A stretch of DNA of 9,563 nt, from NCBI GenBank assembly GCA_032125735.1, contig JAQBBZ010000361.1, positions 1 to 9,563 of the forward strand. Reading direction: 5' to 3'. The stretch is from Labilibaculum sp032125735. Lineage in GTDB: Bacteria > Bacteroidota > Bacteroidia > Bacteroidales > Marinifilaceae. Positions 6,847-9,563 of the stretch are shown here, piece by piece. Made by a program: the position numbers and the translations under genes. Each line of letters starts with the position of its first letter. The stretch's first letter is position 1. Under the pieces are notes generated by a model, which had not been told where the DNA came from, searched no databases, and worked only from the letters and a program-made list of their open reading frames with translations.

Positions 6847-6874
6847 ATTTATCATTCAAAATTTATAATTCAAA
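6847..6874 (+). repeat. Two tandem copies of a 14-bp AT-rich repeat
   Basis: ATTTATCATTCAAA (6847-6860) is followed directly by ATTTATAATTCAAA (6861-6874), differing at one base. The pair ends 4 bp before the carboxyltransferase ATG. It looks like simple-sequence expansion in a short intergenic gap. It may also keep the translation start region free of structure. Confidence 0.75.
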
Positions 6875-6878
6875 AGAA

Positions 6879-8414
6879 ATGTTGACACTTGAAGATAAAA
6901 TCAAAAAATTTGAAGAATTAAATAAAGCCGCCGAAGCAGGTGGTGGACCAGATAGAATTGCCAAACATCATGCTGATGGTAAAAAAACGGCCAGAGAAAG
7001 AATCATGGATCTTTTAGATCCCGAAACGTTTACTGAAGTTGACAAGATGGTTACGCACCGTTCCACCGATTTTGGAATGGAAAAAAACAAAATTCTTGGA
7101 GATGGAGTGGTTTGTGGCTATGGCAAAATAGATAGCCGATTGGTATATGTTTTCGCTCAGGACTTCACCGTTTTTGGTGGATCTCTGAGTAGTGCCAACG
7201 CCAATAAAATTGTTAAAATAACGAAACTAGCCATGAAAATGGGAGCTCCCATTATTGGCTTGAATGATTCCGGTGGTGCACGAATTCAAGAAGGTGTGCA
7301 GAGTTTAGCTGGCTACGCTGATATTTTCTATCAAAATGTTAGAGGGTCAGGTGTAATTCCTCAGATTTCTGCCATTATGGGACCTTGTGCCGGAGGAGCT
7401 GTCTATTCTCCTGCTCTAACCGATTTTATTCTGATGGTGAAGGATACAAGCTACATGTTTGTTACCGGACCCGATGTAATTAAAACAGTAACTCACGAGG
7501 AAGTTACCAAAGAAGAATTGGGTGGAGCAATCACTCACAATTCAAAAAGTGGCGTTGCACATTTTACAGCTGATAACGACGAACAAGCCATGATGATGCT
7601 TCGTGAGTTGATTAGCTATCTTCCTTCAAATAATATGGAAGATCCGCCTATAAAGCCTTGCTCCGATAATATTCATCGTGAAGATGAGAAGCTTCAGACA
7701 ATGGTTCCTGTTGATCCAAACAAACCATACGATATTAAAGATCTTATTGAGACTGTGGTTGATGATCACAATTTTTTTGAGGTAATGCCGCTATATGCTC
7801 AAAACATATGCATAGGCTTCGCCCGATTGGGTGGAAAACCGGTAGGGATTGTAGCCAACAATCCTGCTTTTATGGCTGGTGTTTTGGATATCAACAGTTC
7901 GGTTAAAGCTGCTCGATTTGTGCGTTTCTGCGATGCTTTTAATATTCCTTTAATCACTTTCGTGGATGTTCCCGGATTTCTTCCTGGTACCGCTCAGGAA
8001 TTTGGAGGAATTATTAAGCATGGAGCTAAACTTCTGTATGCTTTTGCAGAAGCTACTGTTCCAAAAATCACGTTGATTACACGTAAAGCATACGGTGGTG
8101 CTTACGACGTAATGGCGTCGAAGCACATTGGAGCTGATATCAATTATTCCTATCCAACAGGCGAAATTGCTGTTATGGGTGCCCAAGGAGCTGTTAACAT
8201 TATGCACAAAGGACTTACAGAATCGGAAAGAGCAGATGCAATTGAAGATTATCGTGACAAATTTGCAAATCCTTACAAGGCCGCAGAATTAGGATATATC
8301 GATGAAATTATTCAACCCAAACAAACTCGTTATAAATTAATTCAGGCTTTGGAAATGTGTGCCAACAAAAGCGAACAAAATCCACCTAAAAAACATGGTA
8401 ACATTCCATTGTAA
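6879..8414 (+). CDS. Acyl-CoA (probably propionyl-CoA) carboxylase carboxyltransferase, beta subunit
   Basis: This 511-residue cytosolic carboxyltransferase (PccB/MmdA family) moves the carboxyl group from carboxybiotin to an acyl-CoA, or the reverse. Two crotonase-like halves are visible. The N-half has LNDSGGARIQEG (128-139) and MGPCAGGAVYSPA (167-179), with the acyl-CoA oxyanion glycines. The C-half has FVDVPGFLPGTAQE (361-374) and RKAYGGAYDVM (402-412), followed by SYPTGEIAVMGAQGAV. Asp410 in GGAYD matches the residue seen in propionyl-specific CT subunits, where acetyl-preferring forms often have a hydrophobic residue; from memory, so substrate choice is probable only. The C-terminus KHGNIPL is typical of PccB. 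The adjacent biotin carboxylase favours an ATP-driven carboxylase over the Na+-pumping methylmalonyl-CoA decarboxylase, which also uses this fold. It is the last gene of the operon, 72 bp after the carrier gene, with a terminator 26 bp downstream. Confidence 0.92.
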   Translation: MLTLEDKIKKFEELNKAAEAGGGPDRIAKHHADGKKTARERIMDLLDPETFTEVDKMVTHRSTDFGMEKNKILGDGVVCGYGKIDSRLVYVFAQDFTVFGGSLSSANANKIVKITKLAMKMGAPIIGLNDSGGARIQEGVQSLAGYADIFYQNVRGSGVIPQISAIMGPCAGGAVYSPALTDFILMVKDTSYMFVTGPDVIKTVTHEEVTKEELGGAITHNSKSGVAHFTADNDEQAMMMLRELISYLPSNNMEDPPIKPCSDNIHREDEKLQTMVPVDPNKPYDIKDLIETVVDDHNFFEVMPLYAQNICIGFARLGGKPVGIVANNPAFMAGVLDINSSVKAARFVRFCDAFNIPLITFVDVPGFLPGTAQEFGGIIKHGAKLLYAFAEATVPKITLITRKAYGGAYDVMASKHIGADINYSYPTGEIAVMGAQGAVNIMHKGLTESERADAIEDYRDKFANPYKAAELGYIDEIIQPKQTRYKLIQALEMCANKSEQNPPKKHGNIPL

Positions 8415-8439
8415 ATTAAGAATATAAACCTCATTAATG

Positions 8440-8473
8440 GAAAGCATGGCTAATCGCTGTGCTTTCTCTTTTT
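8440..8473 (+). terminator. Intrinsic terminator of the carboxylase operon
   Basis: A 7-bp stem GAAAGCA (8440-8446) and TGCTTTC (8460-8466), with partial inner pairing, is followed by TCTTTTT. It begins 26 bp after the carboxyltransferase stop codon. Confidence 0.8.
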
Positions 8474-8560
8474 ATAATTTATTCCTAAAATTGAGTTTAT
8501 CGCAAAATATACAAACCCAAGTCTGTAGCTCCATACACCTGCACCGCTAACGATGTTAGT
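8453..8560 (-). other. Coding-like 36-codon open stretch, unidentified
   Basis: On the - strand, between a TAG at 8563-8561 and a TAG at 8452-8450, 36 codons are open. They read as a hydrophobic, protein-like peptide (GAGVWSYRLGFVYFAINS, then ILGINYKKRKHSD) with no ATG. It looks like the tail of a small membrane protein with a basic C-terminus, but I do not recognise it. It overlaps the operon terminator in its last codons. Chance cannot be excluded. The rest of 8474-8694 shows only a small CTAAC/GTTAG dyad (8547-8559). Confidence 0.2.
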
Positions 8561-8661
8561 CTATTACGGAAACAATTTCAACATGATAAATATTGGCCTA
8601 CGTAAATTAAAAACAAAAAGCTAACATATAAATAACTCAACTATATCAAAGATTTCGTAAA

Positions 8662-8669
8662 TTAGTTTG
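8662..8669 (+). promoter_or_regulatory. Weak -7-like box before the 90-residue gene
   Basis: TTAGTTTG matches 7 of 8 positions when scored against TAnnTTTG (second base T). It lies 25 bp before the ATG at 8695. No TTTG element is found at -33, so this is tentative. Confidence 0.25.
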
Positions 8670-8694
8670 ATATTAACTATTTAACCCCGAAGCC

Positions 8695-8967
8695 ATGGAT
8701 ATTAAAAATGAAGAACTTAGAGATGTTTGCGTAGAGGCATTAGCTTGTTTGAACAAACCTGGAAATGCTGCTTATGATGAACTAAAATCAAAATTAGAGT
8801 ACGTAATTGGTAGCTATAACTACGATAAAAACCCTGTCGGGCTATTCGAAATTGGTAATCTTGCCCTTACAGCCCTAGAAGAAATTAGTGCTGAAAAGCC
8901 AAGCAAAGTAAAAAAAGTACTTTTGAAAAATTTAAAAGAAAGTTTACTTCAAAAAGTTGAAGCTTAA
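8695..8967 (+). CDS. Small helical hypothetical protein
   Basis: I do not recognise this 90-residue protein. The composition is charged and helix-forming, with no signal peptide or membrane segment, so it is probably cytosolic. Two helical parts are likely: residues 4-40 (EELRDVCVEALACLNKP, AAYDELKSKLEYVIGSY) and 48-88 (GLFEIGNLALTALEEI, VKKVLLKNLKESLLQKVE). They are joined by a loop with YDKNPVG. The last 25 residues are Lys-rich and amphipathic. Cys12 and Cys18 are the only cysteines and form no obvious metal motif. It is a single-gene unit: the carboxylase operon terminator lies 220 bp upstream and a strong hairpin terminator directly downstream. Codon use is like that of the neighbours and the frame is clean, so it is probably a real gene. 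A small regulatory or protein-binding role is possible but not shown. Confidence 0.7.
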   Translation: MDIKNEELRDVCVEALACLNKPGNAAYDELKSKLEYVIGSYNYDKNPVGLFEIGNLALTALEEISAEKPSKVKKVLLKNLKESLLQKVEA

Positions 8968-8983
8968 AAAAAACTCTTGTAAT

Positions 8984-9030
8984 AAAAAAAGAGCTTGTCC
9001 AATTATGAACAAGCTCTTTCAGTTTTGTCT
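8984..9030. terminator. Strong bidirectional terminator
   Basis: A perfect 11-bp stem AAAGAGCTTGT (8988-8998) and ACAAGCTCTTT (9009-9019) has a 10-nt loop. On the + strand TTTCAGTTTTGT follows, and on the - strand a T7 run (8990-8984) follows. It can end transcripts of the 90-residue gene (17 bp after its stop) and of tilS coming from the right. Confidence 0.85.
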
Positions 9031-9132
9031 CCTTTAAAAGCGATATCCTGTTTTTTGCAATTCCTTTACTGAATTTAGTGGTTGATTTGGCTTGAATTAT
9101 TTTGCCTGAAATTTATAGATCTTCACTCAAAT

Positions 9133-9387
9133 TTATTTAGCCTTTTTGGTATCCATTCTACCAAAGGATTGTTCTCCATGCACATCCTTGAATATTTCAT
9201 CTTGAAATTGCTTTCCATTTACGTTTAAAAACTTAATTAGATGTTCAACTTCCCGAACATTAATATCGTTAGTATTGGTGTGAATTAACAATGGTGTATT
9301 ATGAAATTCATGGGCATTCCAAGCTAGAGAACGACGACAATATTCAGCTAAATTATCATGATTTGTGAAAGAAGTAGCAGAGCACCA
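9133..9387 (-). pseudogene. C-terminal remnant of an S9 (prolyl-oligopeptidase) family peptidase
   Basis: An open frame of 84 codons with no usable start lies between a TAG (9390-9388) and a TAA (9135-9133). Its peptide follows the C-terminal catalytic region of S9 peptidases. RRSLAWNAHEFHNTPLLIHTN corresponds to the usual RRSPAWHADK..TPLLIHTN, NTNDINVREVEHLIKFL carries the catalytic Asp region, GKQFQDEIFKD is the next helix and strand, and QSFGRMDTKKAK matches the usual HSFDRMDTKKA. The GGHSF motif holding the catalytic His reads GEQSF, so the His is Gln. The N-terminal propeller, the nucleophile Ser and the last 20 or so residues are missing. The fragment starts 22 bp after the tilS stop. 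It is read as the decayed stump of a once-complete gene in the same direction as tilS. Confidence 0.75.
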
Positions 9388-9409
9388 CTATACTATTTTA
9401 GAAACACAA

Positions 9410-9563
9410 CTACACCAATTCCAATTGATATATTTTTGTGGTAGCATTGGTGATCTTGAAGCGATCGTCCATACGGTAACCAAGAACCCATACAATTTTA
9501 TTGCCCGAAAGTAACAACCACGTATTTTCCTTTTCCTGAATGGAAAATTTTTGGTCGATGAAG
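9410..9563 (-). CDS. tilS: tRNA(Ile)-lysidine synthase, C-terminal fragment
   Basis: The last 50 codons of a - strand gene run from the right edge of the window to the TAG at 9412-9410. The peptide has WLLLSGNKIVWVLGYRMDDRF followed by KITNATTKIYQLEL. This matches the C-terminal domain of TilS, where the LCSGD.IIWV.G.RIDDRFKVT..T pattern is typical. TilS attaches lysine to C34 of the tRNA(Ile) CAU anticodon with ATP, allowing AUA reading; it is essential in most bacteria. The N-terminal PP-loop catalytic domain lies outside the window. The sequence ends three residues after the last family strand, so this is a natural C-terminus. Transcription probably ends at the hairpin near 8988-9019. Confidence 0.85.
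   Translation of the reverse strand, partial: FIDQKFSIQEKENTWLLLSGNKIVWVLGYRMDDRFKITNATTKIYQLELV

Noticed and set aside
8547..8559. Integron attC-like site at CTAACGATGTTAG
   Set aside because: The flanking bases do not fit the RYYYAAC and GTTRRRY core sites, and there are no cassettes or integrase nearby.
9388..9412. S9 remnant continuing into the tilS reading frame as a fusion
   Set aside because: The tilS frame ends at its own TAG at a natural C-terminus, and the remnant has a separate upstream stop; they are two units.

Overview
The window looks like chromosomal DNA from a marine or anaerobic member of the Bacteroidota, probably order Bacteroidales. This is inferred from the low GC content, a -7 box of the TAnnTTTG type (338-345, with a second candidate at 2902), A-rich leaders mostly without a Shine-Dalgarno sequence, and protein types typical of that phylum. 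No tRNA, rRNA, CRISPR array or intact insertion sequence was seen.

Region 1 (1-4303) is an envelope, signalling and metal-transport region. The left edge holds the C-terminal ATPase end of a sensor histidine kinase, closed by an intrinsic terminator. Next comes mntP (Mn2+ exporter, +), which converges with and overlaps by 4 bp a small exported FMN-binding protein with a covalent flavinylation motif (-). The FMN gene lies downstream of a secreted outer-membrane beta-barrel porin (-), with a terminator-like hairpin between the two. Across a dyad-rich divergent intergenic region (2783-2974) lies a + strand permease of the SO_0444 Cu/Zn efflux type (YraQ/DUF318/ArsP-like), with Cys- and His-rich loops and a C-terminal HMA metal-binding domain. 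Together these suggest a divergent locus handling metal, and perhaps extracytoplasmic redox chemistry, but that functional link is inference.

Region 2 (4304-8473) is a biotin-dependent acyl-CoA carboxylase operon: biotin carboxylase, a biotin carrier subunit with an N-terminal beta-rich domain, and a carboxyltransferase beta subunit. It is most likely a propionyl-CoA carboxylase (methylmalonyl-CoA interconversion, succinate/propionate metabolism) and ends at a clear intrinsic terminator (8440-8473). A gene-less leader of about 450 bp precedes it, and a 14-bp tandem repeat sits just before the third gene.

Region 3 (8474-9563) holds a 90-residue helical protein of unknown function, a strong bidirectional terminator, a decayed C-terminal remnant of an S9 (prolyl-oligopeptidase) family peptidase whose catalytic His position reads Gln, and at the right edge the C-terminus of tRNA(Ile)-lysidine synthase (tilS, -). 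Two further short coding-like fragments on the - strand (4416-4496, 8453-8560) may be gene debris, but they could be chance. The strongest observations are the S9 remnant and the flavoprotein/porin/metal-permease locus. I see no clear sign of a wholly new system.
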